Shown here one piece after another: positions 7,108 through 12,956 of a stretch of DNA of 12,956 nt. The notes below the pieces were generated by a model that saw only the letters and a program-made list of their open reading frames with translations, was not told the origin of the DNA and did no database searches. This stretch comes from an uncultured Eubacteriales bacterium (GTDB lineage: Bacteria > Bacillota > Clostridia > Lachnospirales > Lachnospiraceae). The stretch covers positions 1 to 12,956 of the forward strand of contig UQZF01000063.1 in the NCBI GenBank assembly GCA_900545455.1, given 5' to 3'. The first letter of the stretch is position 1. Each line of letters starts with the position of its first letter. The position numbers and the translations under genes are program-made.

Positions 7108-8400
7108 ATGAGAAGGAACAAGAAGTTTTATGTGTATATGATGCTCTTTGTAGTACTCATAGCACAGCTTGCGTTCTCAGGCAAGACGATGGCAGGCACA
7201 CCGGAGCCGGTTAATGCAGCCATATACAATGCCGAAAATGCGCAGGCAGACAGAACTGTAGCCCCTTACGAATCAGATAATTTTTCAGAAAATACTCAGA
7301 AGGCAGTTGCACTTACCACGGACAATGGCAGTGATTCCGCTGAGGCAGCTCAGGTTGAGCCGAGAATCGTGTACACAAGTACTCTTTCGGCGAACGGCGA
7401 GATAGTGGATGACCTTACGAGTGATAAGCACAAGAGTGACTTTGAGAACAAGGTTATATCATACTGCGAGGACAGAGTCAGTATTTACGCTGAGCCTGAT
7501 GAAGCTTCGGAAGTGGTCGGTTGTATGTATTCACGTTCTCAGGCGGATATATTGGAGAAGGGTGACATCTGGACTAAGATTTCATCCGGAAATGTTGTCG
7601 GCTATGTGAAGAATACTTACATGCTTTTCGGCGAGGAAGCTGACAAGGTAGCTCCTTTTATCGGAGATAAGACAACGGTAGTTGAGGCAGATGTACTGAA
7701 TGTATATGCTTCGGCTGATTCATCAAGTGCAGTTATAGCAGAGTTTTATTCCGGCGAGACGATAAATGCCTACGAGGAAATCGGCGACTGGGTGCTTGTG
7801 GAGTGTGAGAGCGGATATGGTTATGTTCAGGAGAGTGGGATAAGTTCTTCTTATGACCTGGCGACAGCATGGACTATAGACGAGGAAAACGCTTATATAG
7901 CAGAGCAGGCAAGAATAGAGGCCGAGAGACGTGAGGCAGAGCGTGTGGCTGCGGCAAGAGCTGCACAGGCTCAGAGCACATCAATAGGAAGAACTACGAA
8001 TGCGGCGATGAGCGCAAGCGATTCGGAAGTATATCTTCTCGCATGCATTATTGAATGGGAAGCCGGCTGGGAACCGTATGAGGGCAAGCTGGCAGTTGCA
8101 AATGTTGTGCTTAACCGTGTAAGAAGTTCGAGATTCGCACAGAACAGCATAACAGATGTAATTTATGCACCTGGACAATTCTCGGGTGTACTTGACGGTA
8201 ACGGCAATGTATCAGAGCGTTTTGCCGCACTTCTTGCCAACGGACCGTCGCATCAGGAATCATACACCGCAGCAGGTGAGGCGCTTGCAGGAGTGAACAA
8301 CATCGGTGATTATCTCTTCTTCATCAGCGTGAAGAAGGCTAACTATGCGAGATATTCACAGTACACGGTAATCAATAACCATTGTTTTTACGCATATTAA
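7108..8400 (+). CDS. Secreted SH3-domain cell-wall hydrolase of the SleB (Hydrolase_2) family
   Basis: A 430-residue exported protein. A basic start (MRRNKK) and hydrophobic core to about residue 23 form a signal peptide or anchor, with a likely cut around AGT-PEP near residue 30. An acidic, low-complexity stretch leads to two bacterial SH3 domains (about 116-175 and 185-247), which usually bind peptidoglycan. A Glu/Ala/Arg-rich, probably helical linker (about 255-300) joins them to a C-terminal SleB-type catalytic domain (about 305-430) containing IEWEAGWEPYEGKLAVANVV and NRVRSSRF. SleB enzymes are lytic transglycosylases; Glu318 aligns with their catalytic Glu by position relative to PYEG. 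SleB itself degrades spore cortex, but this SH3 architecture also fits vegetative wall remodelling, and I cannot decide between them. GGAG at 7095-7098 serves ATG 7108. The gene has its own promoter and terminator, so it is monocistronic. Confidence 0.9.
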   Translation: MRRNKKFYVYMMLFVVLIAQLAFSGKTMAGTPEPVNAAIYNAENAQADRTVAPYESDNFSENTQKAVALTTDNGSDSAEAAQVEPRIVYTSTLSANGEIVDDLTSDKHKSDFENKVISYCEDRVSIYAEPDEASEVVGCMYSRSQADILEKGDIWTKISSGNVVGYVKNTYMLFGEEADKVAPFIGDKTTVVEADVLNVYASADSSSAVIAEFYSGETINAYEEIGDWVLVECESGYGYVQESGISSSYDLATAWTIDEENAYIAEQARIEAERREAERVAAARAAQAQSTSIGRTTNAAMSASDSEVYLLACIIEWEAGWEPYEGKLAVANVVLNRVRSSRFAQNSITDVIYAPGQFSGVLDGNGNVSERFAALLANGPSHQESYTAAGEALAGVNNIGDYLFFISVKKANYARYSQYTVINNHCFYAY

Positions 8401-8414
8401 TAAGTAAGAGTGAG

Positions 8415-8455
8415 AGCACCATTCGGATGAGACATACATCCGGATGGTGCTTTTT
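8415..8455 (+). terminator. Strong intrinsic terminator after the hydrolase gene
   Basis: A 15-base stem, AGCACCATTCGGATG (8415-8429) with CATCCGGATGGTGCT (8437-8451), has a single non-Watson-Crick T-G pair and a 7-base loop. It is followed by TTTTT (8451-8455). It lies 14 bases after the stop codon and separates the hydrolase gene from the nfeD operon. Confidence 0.93.
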
Positions 8456-8486
8456 GCCTATTGTGGGGAAATTATCCGAATAATTA

Positions 8487-8515
8487 TTGTAAAATGAGGC
8501 TTATTAGTGTATTAT
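8487..8515 (+). promoter_or_regulatory. Predicted promoter of the nfeD-SPFH operon
   Basis: TTGTAA (8487-8492), 17 bases, TATTAT (8510-8515). It lies between the strong terminator and nfeD, about 35-40 bases before the ribosome binding site. The match is moderate. No other candidate of equal quality is visible in the 95 bases after the terminator. Confidence 0.5.
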
Positions 8516-8555
8516 AAATAATAAGTCAGAAAATTAAAGGTAAGGGGGAATGCAC

Positions 8556-9011
8556 ATGCATGCAATGATATGGCTGATTTTGTTTGTTGTGCTGGTGGTG
8601 TTTGAGATAGCGACTCTTGGACTTACAACCATTTGGTTTGCCGCGGGTTCTCTTGTAGCTTTCTTTGCCGCACTGCTTCATGCAACATGGTGGCTGCAAT
8701 TTATATTGTTTATCGTGGTATCATTCGTGATGCTGATTTTTACACGGCCGTTCGCGGTCAAGTATATCAATAAGCACACATCCAAGACCAACATAGACAG
8801 TATAATAGGACAGACAGGGCGTGTTATTGCTAAGATTGATAATGCGCAGGCTTCGGGATATGTCACTGTTAACGGTGCCGAGTGGGCTGCGAGGTCAGTT
8901 GACGGAAGTGTAATTGATATTGATACAATGGTTACGATTAAGGCAGTCGAAGGAGTTAAGCTTATTGTCGAGCCTGTTGTGTCGGCGGCAGAAGAGGAAA
9001 ATAAGAACTAA
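8556..9011 (+). CDS. NfeD family membrane protein
   Basis: A 151-residue protein. Three hydrophobic segments (about residues 3-21, 24-42 and 45-63) include the family pattern FEIATLGLTTIWFAAG. A hydrophilic C-terminal part (about 80-140: SIIGQTGRVIAKIDNAQASG...VNGAEWAARS) has the sequence style of the NfeD OB-fold. NfeD proteins are partners of SPFH/band-7 proteins, and the next gene is exactly such a partner. The short form without a ClpP-like protease domain is the common type. I chose ATG 8556 because the AAGGGGG at 8542-8548 is 7 bases upstream; ATG 8550 would be only one base from it, and ATG 8565 is a further in-frame option. The function is probably membrane-domain organisation or membrane protein quality control, but it is not known in detail. 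Confidence 0.9.
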   Translation: MHAMIWLILFVVLVVFEIATLGLTTIWFAAGSLVAFFAALLHATWWLQFILFIVVSFVMLIFTRPFAVKYINKHTSKTNIDSIIGQTGRVIAKIDNAQASGYVTVNGAEWAARSVDGSVIDIDTMVTIKAVEGVKLIVEPVVSAAEEENKN

Positions 9012-9035
9012 TTTTAAATTCAGGGAGGATTTATC

Positions 9036-9962
9036 ATGCAAGCTATTGTTGGAATTATTATTGTAGCGGTAATTATACTTATCATATTGGCATCCTGCAT
9101 CAAGATTGTGCCTCAGGCGCAGGCGGTTGTTCTTGAGAGGCTCGGTGCATACAAGGACACATGGAACGTAGGAATACATTTTAAGATTCCGTTCATCGAT
9201 AAGATGGCGAGAAGAGTTATTCTTAAGGAACAGGTTGCAGATTTCCCTCCACAGCCTGTTATCACCAAGGATAATGTTACAATGAGAATTGATACGGTTG
9301 TATTCTTCCAGATTACCGACCCAAAGCTTTTTGCTTACGGTGTTGAGAATCCTATCATGGCTATCGAGAATCTTACCGCAACAACACTTCGTAACATCAT
9401 CGGTGAGCTCACATTTGAGCAGACACTCACATCACGTGAGGTTATCAACTCTAAGATGAGAGTATCCCTCGATGTTGCAACAGATCCTTGGGGAATCAAG
9501 GTCAACAGAGTCGAGGTTAAGAACATCATCCCTCCTTCAGCAATTCAGGATGCAATGGAGAAGCAGAAGAGAGCAGAACTCGAGAAGATTGAGGCTGTAA
9601 CACGTTCGGAAGGACAGAAGCAGTCGGCGGTTCTCGTGGCAGAAGGTAAGAAGCGTTCAATGATTCTTGACGCTGAGGCAGAGAAGGAATCTGCAATCCT
9701 CAGAGCCGAGGCTCAGAAGCAGAAGATGGTTAAGGAGGCAGAAGGTCAGGCTGAGGCTATCAGAGTGGTACAGCTTGCCAATGCAGAAGGTCTTAAGATG
9801 ATTAAGGAGGCAGGTGCGGACGAGGCAGTATTGAGACTCAAGAGCTTAGAGGCATTTGAGAAGGCTGCTGACGGTCAGGCAACCAAGATTATCATTCCTT
9901 CAGAGATTCAGGGACTTGCGGGACTTGCAAAGTCCGTTGTTGAAGTGGTAAAGGAAGCTTAA
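9036..9962 (+). CDS. SPFH/band-7 domain protein (paraslipin/QmcA-like)
   Basis: A 308-residue protein. One N-terminal membrane helix (about 4-20) is followed by a band-7 domain (about 22-190) with family motifs IVPQAQAVVLERLGAYKDTW, GIHFKIPFID, DNVTMRIDTVVFFQITDP, ATTLRNIIGELTFEQTL and DPWGIKVNRVEVKNI. A long Ala/Glu/Lys-rich coiled-coil (about 180-270) of stomatin/paraslipin type follows, ending in IIIPSEIQGLAGL. These proteins form large oligomeric assemblies on the membrane, organise microdomains and modulate proteases such as FtsH. AGGGAGG upstream of ATG 9036 is an excellent ribosome binding site. It lies 24 bases after nfeD, the typical nfeD-SPFH operon, with protein interaction well known for the pair. 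The coiled-coil length and single N-terminal anchor favour QmcA/paraslipin over flotillin. Confidence 0.93.
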   Translation: MQAIVGIIIVAVIILIILASCIKIVPQAQAVVLERLGAYKDTWNVGIHFKIPFIDKMARRVILKEQVADFPPQPVITKDNVTMRIDTVVFFQITDPKLFAYGVENPIMAIENLTATTLRNIIGELTFEQTLTSREVINSKMRVSLDVATDPWGIKVNRVEVKNIIPPSAIQDAMEKQKRAELEKIEAVTRSEGQKQSAVLVAEGKKRSMILDAEAEKESAILRAEAQKQKMVKEAEGQAEAIRVVQLANAEGLKMIKEAGADEAVLRLKSLEAFEKAADGQATKIIIPSEIQGLAGLAKSVVEVVKEA

Positions 9963-10004
9963 CCAAATATAACCAATTTATTACGGAACGGAGACATAAT
10001 TACG

Positions 10005-10265
10005 ATGAGTGAACCTATTGAATTCAGATATGATACACAGCTTTTGATTGAGGGCGAGAATCTTGACGAGGATGCCATCAACGAATATTTTACCGAGAAC
10101 TTTAAGGGAGACTGCCTTTTAGCCGTCGGTGACGAGGAGCTTATCAAGATTCATTTCCATACCAACGAGCCTTGGAAGGTGTTAGAGTACTGCCGTACAC
10201 TAGGCGAGATATATGATATTGTTGTTGAGGATATGGACAGACAGGCAAGAGGACTTCACGGCTAG
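10005..10265 (+). CDS. Stand-alone FakA-like middle-domain protein (DAK2/DegV-partner kinase fragment)
   Basis: An 86-residue protein matching in sequence style only the non-catalytic middle/C-terminal part of FakA/YloV-type fatty acid kinases: FRYDTQLLIEGENL, then AVGDEELIKIHFHTNEPWKV and LGEIYDIVVEDM. The ATP-binding DAK2 (DhaL) domain that would normally precede it is absent. In FakA this region carries an HxH pair that, to my knowledge, binds zinc together with a Cys in a Y-C-T motif. Here H50 and H52 are present, but the Cys position is Asp10 (YDT). The frame is clean, starts at ATG 10005 with GGAG at 9990-9993, and reaches a stop nine bases before the next gene's ATG. It therefore looks like a maintained small gene rather than debris. 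It follows the SPFH gene by 42 bases. The function is unknown; a regulatory or protein-binding role in acyl-phosphate metabolism is only a guess. Confidence 0.75.
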   Translation: MSEPIEFRYDTQLLIEGENLDEDAINEYFTENFKGDCLLAVGDEELIKIHFHTNEPWKVLEYCRTLGEIYDIVVEDMDRQARGLHG

Positions 10266-10274
10266 GAATTGTAT

Positions 10275-11009
10275 ATGAATAATGAAAGAGGTCTTTCGGC
10301 ATATCAAATCAAGGTCATCGCAATTATTGCGATGACCATTGATCATATAGCGTGGATGTGGGTGCCGGCGGTGACTGCCGCCGGCCAATGCATGCATACA
10401 ATAGGGCGGATTACGGCACCGATAATGTGTTATCTGCTGGTTGAAGGTTATATTCATACACATGATGTACGAAAATATACGTTCAGGCTGGGGATATTTG
10501 CGGTGGTATCCGCCTTTGCTTTTTATTACTACGAGAAAGGAACAAACCTTGCGGGAGGCATCCCGGGCTTTGGAATGATATACACGCTCTTTATCGCACT
10601 GCTCATGCTAAGGCTGTACGACAGCGAGAGGATAACAGGCTGGAAGAAGGGCTGTCTTATGATAGTGCTCTTTATGCTGTCGCTCTTTGGGGACTGGGCG
10701 GGAATAGGTGTGACATGGCCGCTCATAATGTATGTATATCGTGATAACAAAAGAGAGCGGTTAAAACTGCTTGCTTTCACGGCGTTTGTGTTTGCGGCGG
10801 CTGTGGCGGCGGAGACTGCAGTTCAAAATCCGGGGTATCCATATGCAGCCTTATTTCAGTTTGGGACAATGCTTGCGGTTCCGATACTGGCAATGTATAA
10901 TGGGAAGCTGGGAGGAAAACGCGGAGGAAAGTGGTTCTTTTATATATACTATCCGCTGCATATGGTGTTAATCAGAATGCTTGCGGAGATAATTAAATAT
11001 GTGCGTTAG
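10275..11009 (+). CDS. TraX-family multi-spanning membrane protein (putative acetyltransferase)
   Basis: A 244-residue very hydrophobic protein with about seven or eight membrane segments. TraX family landmarks are visible: a start with LSAYQIKVIAIIAMTIDHIA, then IGRITAPIMCYLLVEGYIHT, and near the C-terminus FFYIYYPLHMVLIRML. The family is named for F-plasmid TraX, which N-acetylates pilin, and it is distantly like membrane acyltransferases. Chromosomal Firmicute members are common, have no conjugation genes nearby, and their substrate is unknown; that is the case here. I chose ATG 10275 because AGGA at 10264-10267, overlapping the preceding stop codon, is well spaced. A TTG at 10269 is the other in-frame candidate. 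The tight coupling to the FakA-like gene indicates co-transcription and perhaps translational coupling. Confidence 0.85.
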   Translation: MNNERGLSAYQIKVIAIIAMTIDHIAWMWVPAVTAAGQCMHTIGRITAPIMCYLLVEGYIHTHDVRKYTFRLGIFAVVSAFAFYYYEKGTNLAGGIPGFGMIYTLFIALLMLRLYDSERITGWKKGCLMIVLFMLSLFGDWAGIGVTWPLIMYVYRDNKRERLKLLAFTAFVFAAAVAAETAVQNPGYPYAALFQFGTMLAVPILAMYNGKLGGKRGGKWFFYIYYPLHMVLIRMLAEIIKYVR

Positions 11010-11016
11010 TACAACA

Positions 11017-11034
11017 AGTGTATAAATATACACA
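11017..11034 (+). promoter_or_regulatory. ARG-box-like operator 1 upstream of argF
   Basis: The core TGTAT-AAAT-ATACA (11019-11032) lies in a palindrome whose 7-base arms GTGTATA and TATACAC flank AA. It matches the ArgR/AhrC half-site pattern TGAAT-N4-ATTCA with one mismatch per half. It is paired with a second box two bases further on. Confidence 0.6.
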
Positions 11035-11036
11035 AA

Positions 11037-11054
11037 AATGAATTTATATACATT
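11037..11054 (+). promoter_or_regulatory. ARG-box-like operator 2 abutting the argF -35
   Basis: TGAAT-TTAT-ATACA (11039-11052) has one perfect ArgR half-site and one with a single mismatch. Counted as 18-base boxes, the two sites are separated by 2 bases, close to the 2-3 base spacing of tandem ARG boxes in known arginine regulons. The box runs into the TTGACA at 11053, so a bound ArgR hexamer would block polymerase. Confidence 0.65.
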
Positions 11055-11081
11055 GACAGATTATATCAAATAGGGTATTCT
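11053..11081 (+). promoter_or_regulatory. Predicted promoter of argF
   Basis: A perfect TTGACA (11053-11058), a 17-base spacer and TATTCT (11076-11081). The start point would be near 11088, giving a leader of about 48 bases. No terminator is visible between the TraX-like gene and this promoter. Confidence 0.75.
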
Positions 11082-11135
11082 AAATAAAAAATACATCTAT
11101 GATGGATATACACACAGAATATAGGAGGCACGGCT

Positions 11136-12122
11136 ATGAACTTAAAGGGACGCGATTTTTTGACATTGAAGGATTTCTCCAAGGAAGAGATTATGTATCT
11201 TATTGACCTTGCGGCAGAGCTCAAGGATAAGAAGAAAAAAGGGATTCCGGTTGATCATCACAGAGGCAAGAATGTTGCTCTTATATTTGAAAAGACGAGC
11301 ACGAGAACACGCTGTTCGTTTGAGGTTGCGGCACATGATTTGGGAATGGGAACTACATACCTTGATCCGTCGGGCTCACAGATAGGCAAGAAGGAGAGCA
11401 TAGCCGATACCGCGAGAGTTTTAAGCCGTATGTATGACGGAATCGAGTACAGAGGTTATGGACAGAATATAGTAGAGGAGCTTGCAAAGTATTCGGATGT
11501 TCCTGTGTGGAACGGACTCACGAACGAGTATCATCCTACACAGATGCTTGCAGATATGCTCACCATAAAGGAGCATTTCGGAAGGCTTGAGGGCATCAAT
11601 TTTACATACATGGGAGATGCCCGCTACAATATGGGAAATTCCCTCATGATTGCCTGCGCGAAGATAGGACTCAATTTTACCGCGTGCACCAATAAAAAGT
11701 ATTTTCCAAATGAGGAGCTCGTAAGCCTGTGCCGTGAGTATGCGAAGGAGTCAGGTGCGACAATCACACTTACCGAGGATGTCAATGCGGGAACTAAGGG
11801 TGCGGATGTAATCTACACAGATGTATGGGTGTCGATGGGCGAGCCGTCTGAGGTGTGGGAGGAACGTATACATGACCTGCTTCCTTATCAGGTAAACAAA
11901 AAGGCTATGGAGAATGCGGGACCACAGGCTGTATTCATGCACTGTCTCCCGGCTTTTCATGATTTAAAGACGACAGTCGGCGCTCAGATTCATGAGAAGT
12001 TCGGGCTTGATGAGATGGAAGTGACGGACGAGGTGTTCGAGTCTGCACAGTCGATTGTGTTTGACGAGGCTGAGAACCGCATGCACACAATCAAGGCGGT
12101 CATGGATGCCACTGTCAAATAA
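11136..12122 (+). CDS. argF: Ornithine carbamoyltransferase
   Basis: A 328-residue enzyme of standard length. It condenses ornithine and carbamoyl phosphate to citrulline in the cytosol, a step of arginine biosynthesis. The carbamoyl-phosphate loop reads STRTRCSFEVAAHDLGMG, and the second phosphate-binding motif reads HPTQMLAD. The ornithine-binding motif is DVWVSMGE, and the catalytic Cys lies in HCLPAFHD. These distinguish it from aspartate and putrescine carbamoyltransferases. AGGAGG at 11123-11128 precedes ATG 11136. The gene stands apart from other arginine genes. Sequence alone cannot separate an anabolic enzyme (ArgF) from a catabolic one (ArcB). However, the upstream tandem ARG-box-like sites and the absence of arcA or arcC neighbours favour the biosynthetic role, repressed when arginine is abundant. 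Confidence 0.96.
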   Translation: MNLKGRDFLTLKDFSKEEIMYLIDLAAELKDKKKKGIPVDHHRGKNVALIFEKTSTRTRCSFEVAAHDLGMGTTYLDPSGSQIGKKESIADTARVLSRMYDGIEYRGYGQNIVEELAKYSDVPVWNGLTNEYHPTQMLADMLTIKEHFGRLEGINFTYMGDARYNMGNSLMIACAKIGLNFTACTNKKYFPNEELVSLCREYAKESGATITLTEDVNAGTKGADVIYTDVWVSMGEPSEVWEERIHDLLPYQVNKKAMENAGPQAVFMHCLPAFHDLKTTVGAQIHEKFGLDEMEVTDEVFESAQSIVFDEAENRMHTIKAVMDATVK

Positions 12123-12175
12123 GAATTTTGCGGCATCTTTTCCGTGATAAGTTGTTTGGAAACGGAGATTTTTTT

Positions 12176-12469
12176 ATGGCTTCAAAAAAAGAGAGAGTAT
12201 TGAGAAAGATAAGAATTGTAATTGATGTAATAAATGTTATACTTAGTATTGCAGTTGTGGCGCTTACCATATATACATTCATGGACACCGGGGCGAGAAT
12301 GGGAATGTTCGAGAACATATTCTATCTCGGAGCACTGATAAATGCCATAACAGGTATAAAGCATTTTATATCGGATAAGAAGCTGCAGGGTGTAGCGGTG
12401 ATGCTGTTCGCCGTGATACTCGTTGCAGCAGGTATTTTTTGCGCAAGAATCGTTGGAGGCAATTTGTAA
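12176..12469 (+). CDS. Small membrane protein of unknown function
   Basis: A 97-residue protein that I do not recognise as a named family. ATG 12176 is preceded by CGGAGA (12163-12168); a longer reading from a TTG at 12128 lacks support and would add an unrelated basic leader. A positively charged N-terminus (MASKKERVLRKIR) is followed by a hydrophobic helix (about residues 14-34), a second weaker hydrophobic region (about 43-58) and a C-terminal helix (about 70-90). The stop codon TAA is immediately followed by the birA ATG, and birA's ribosome binding site lies inside this gene, so the two are translated from one message. Similar small membrane proteins are common beside housekeeping genes in Lachnospiraceae. 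No function can be inferred, and co-transcription with biotin ligase is the only clue. Confidence 0.8.
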   Translation: MASKKERVLRKIRIVIDVINVILSIAVVALTIYTFMDTGARMGMFENIFYLGALINAITGIKHFISDKKLQGVAVMLFAVILVAAGIFCARIVGGNL

Positions 12470-12956
12470 ATGAAGGATAAGATATTGCAGATGCTCAGGG
12501 AGACAGAAGGGTTTATCTCCGGGCAGGAGATATGCAGCAGGCTCGGAGTGTCGAGAACCGCCGTGTGGAAAGCAATCAAGCTGCTGCGCGAGGAGGGCTA
12601 CGACATCGTGGCGGTCAACAATAAGGGTTACAGGCTTGAACAGGCACCTGATGTTATCTATGAGCAGGAGCTTAGAAGTCTCCTTCACACGAAATGGTTT
12701 GGAAACAGAATTTTATATTTTGATTCGATTGACTCAACTAACAATGAATTAAAGAGGCAGGCTGAGACACAGGTGTGTCACGGTCTGCTTGCTGTTGCCG
12801 AGGAGCAGACGGCGGGAAGAGGCAGAAGAGGGCACGGATGGGTTTCACCTCCGGGCACGGGAATATGGTTTTCATTTCTTCTTAAGCCTGATGTAAGCCC
12901 TGACAAGGCATCCATGCTCACGCTTGTGGCAGCGATGGCTGTGGCAAGAGCAATAA
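12470..12956 (+). CDS. birA: Bifunctional biotin ligase / biotin operon repressor BirA, N-terminal part (3' truncated by window edge)
   Basis: An open frame starts at ATG 12470 and runs off the window, giving 162 residues plus one base. An N-terminal winged helix-turn-helix (about residues 1-60; ISGQEICSRLGVSRTAVWKA) is followed by a biotin-protein ligase domain beginning DSIDSTNNELKRQA (about 85-98). The biotinyl-AMP loop GRGRRGHGW lies at about 121-129. BirA makes biotinyl-5'-AMP and transfers biotin to carboxylase subunits; the DNA-binding domain makes this the class II form, which also represses biotin genes. Position 7 of the loop is His where E. coli has Arg. GGAGG at 12455-12459, ten bases upstream and inside the preceding gene, marks the start, and the ATG directly follows that gene's stop codon. 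Confidence 0.95.
   Translation, partial: MKDKILQMLRETEGFISGQEICSRLGVSRTAVWKAIKLLREEGYDIVAVNNKGYRLEQAPDVIYEQELRSLLHTKWFGNRILYFDSIDSTNNELKRQAETQVCHGLLAVAEEQTAGRGRRGHGWVSPPGTGIWFSFLLKPDVSPDKASMLTLVAAMAVARAI

Noticed and set aside
8470..8485. Short palindrome AATTAT-N4-ATAATT upstream of the nfeD promoter
   Set aside because: Six-base arms of pure A/T are expected by chance in an AT-rich gap, and no second copy or known motif was seen.
9051..9098. LASC in the first hydrophobic segment of the SPFH protein, resembling a lipoprotein lipobox
   Set aside because: There is no basic n-region before the hydrophobic stretch, and SPFH proteins of this type use an N-terminal membrane anchor; the Cys is probably incidental.
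11110..11123. A third ARG box in the argF leader (TGATGG...ATACA-like)
   Set aside because: The half-sites do not align with the 5-4-5 spacing and have too many mismatches.
12139..12175. Possible hairpin plus T run between argF and the small membrane protein gene, considered as a terminator
   Set aside because: Only about five base pairs form around a large loop, two pairings compete, and the T run is the spacer between ribosome binding site and start codon.
1..12956. Signs of a mobile element, phage, defence system or CRISPR array
   Set aside because: No transposase, integrase, direct-repeat array, tRNA-associated attachment site or compositional break was seen; the genes are chromosomal housekeeping and membrane functions on a single strand.

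Overview
The window is a compact, all-plus-strand chromosomal segment from a low-to-mid GC Firmicute. The gene order rapZ-whiA-HPr-like, the dnaE-pfkA pair, strong GGAGG-type ribosome binding sites, TTGACA/TATAAT-like promoters and the protein sequences together suggest a clostridial bacterium, most likely of the Lachnospiraceae. That placement rests on recognition of protein families, not on a search. There are no tRNA or rRNA genes, no CRISPR array and no mobile element. No gene-free gap exceeds 160 bases.

Region 1 (1-1681) is the end of a conserved cluster: the 3' part of rapZ, then whiA, then a small HPr-fold gene, closed by an intrinsic terminator. The HPr-fold protein carries Glu instead of the phosphorylatable His at position 15 and keeps Ser46. 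It is therefore a Crh-like regulator rather than a PTS phosphocarrier, and it sits where crh sits in Bacillus.

Region 2 (1718-7029) holds dnaE (DNA polymerase III alpha, with an apparently intact PHP metal centre and a clamp-binding motif), pfkA behind its own promoter, and a SpoU-type RNA 2'-O-methyltransferase. The methyltransferase gene carries a terminator-shaped hairpin inside its first 30 codons.

Region 3 (7026-8455) is a single-gene unit: a secreted two-SH3-domain protein with a SleB-type (Hydrolase_2) catalytic domain. It has a near-consensus promoter embedded in a perfect 16-bp inverted repeat with WalR-like hexamers, and it ends at a strong terminator.

Region 4 (8487-11009) is a probable operon of membrane-associated functions: NfeD, an SPFH/band-7 paraslipin, a free-standing 86-residue domain resembling the middle/C-terminal part of fatty acid kinase FakA, and a TraX-family multi-spanning membrane protein.

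Region 5 (11017-12956) starts with two tandem ARG-box-like operators abutting a TTGACA promoter for argF (ornithine carbamoyltransferase). A small unknown membrane protein and the 5' part of birA (biotin ligase/repressor) follow, closely packed.

Most of the content is ordinary housekeeping. The items that deserve a second look are the Glu15 HPr homologue, the operator-like structure before the cell-wall hydrolase, the tandem ARG boxes, the solo FakA-like domain beside the SPFH/NfeD pair, and the intragenic hairpin in the methyltransferase gene.
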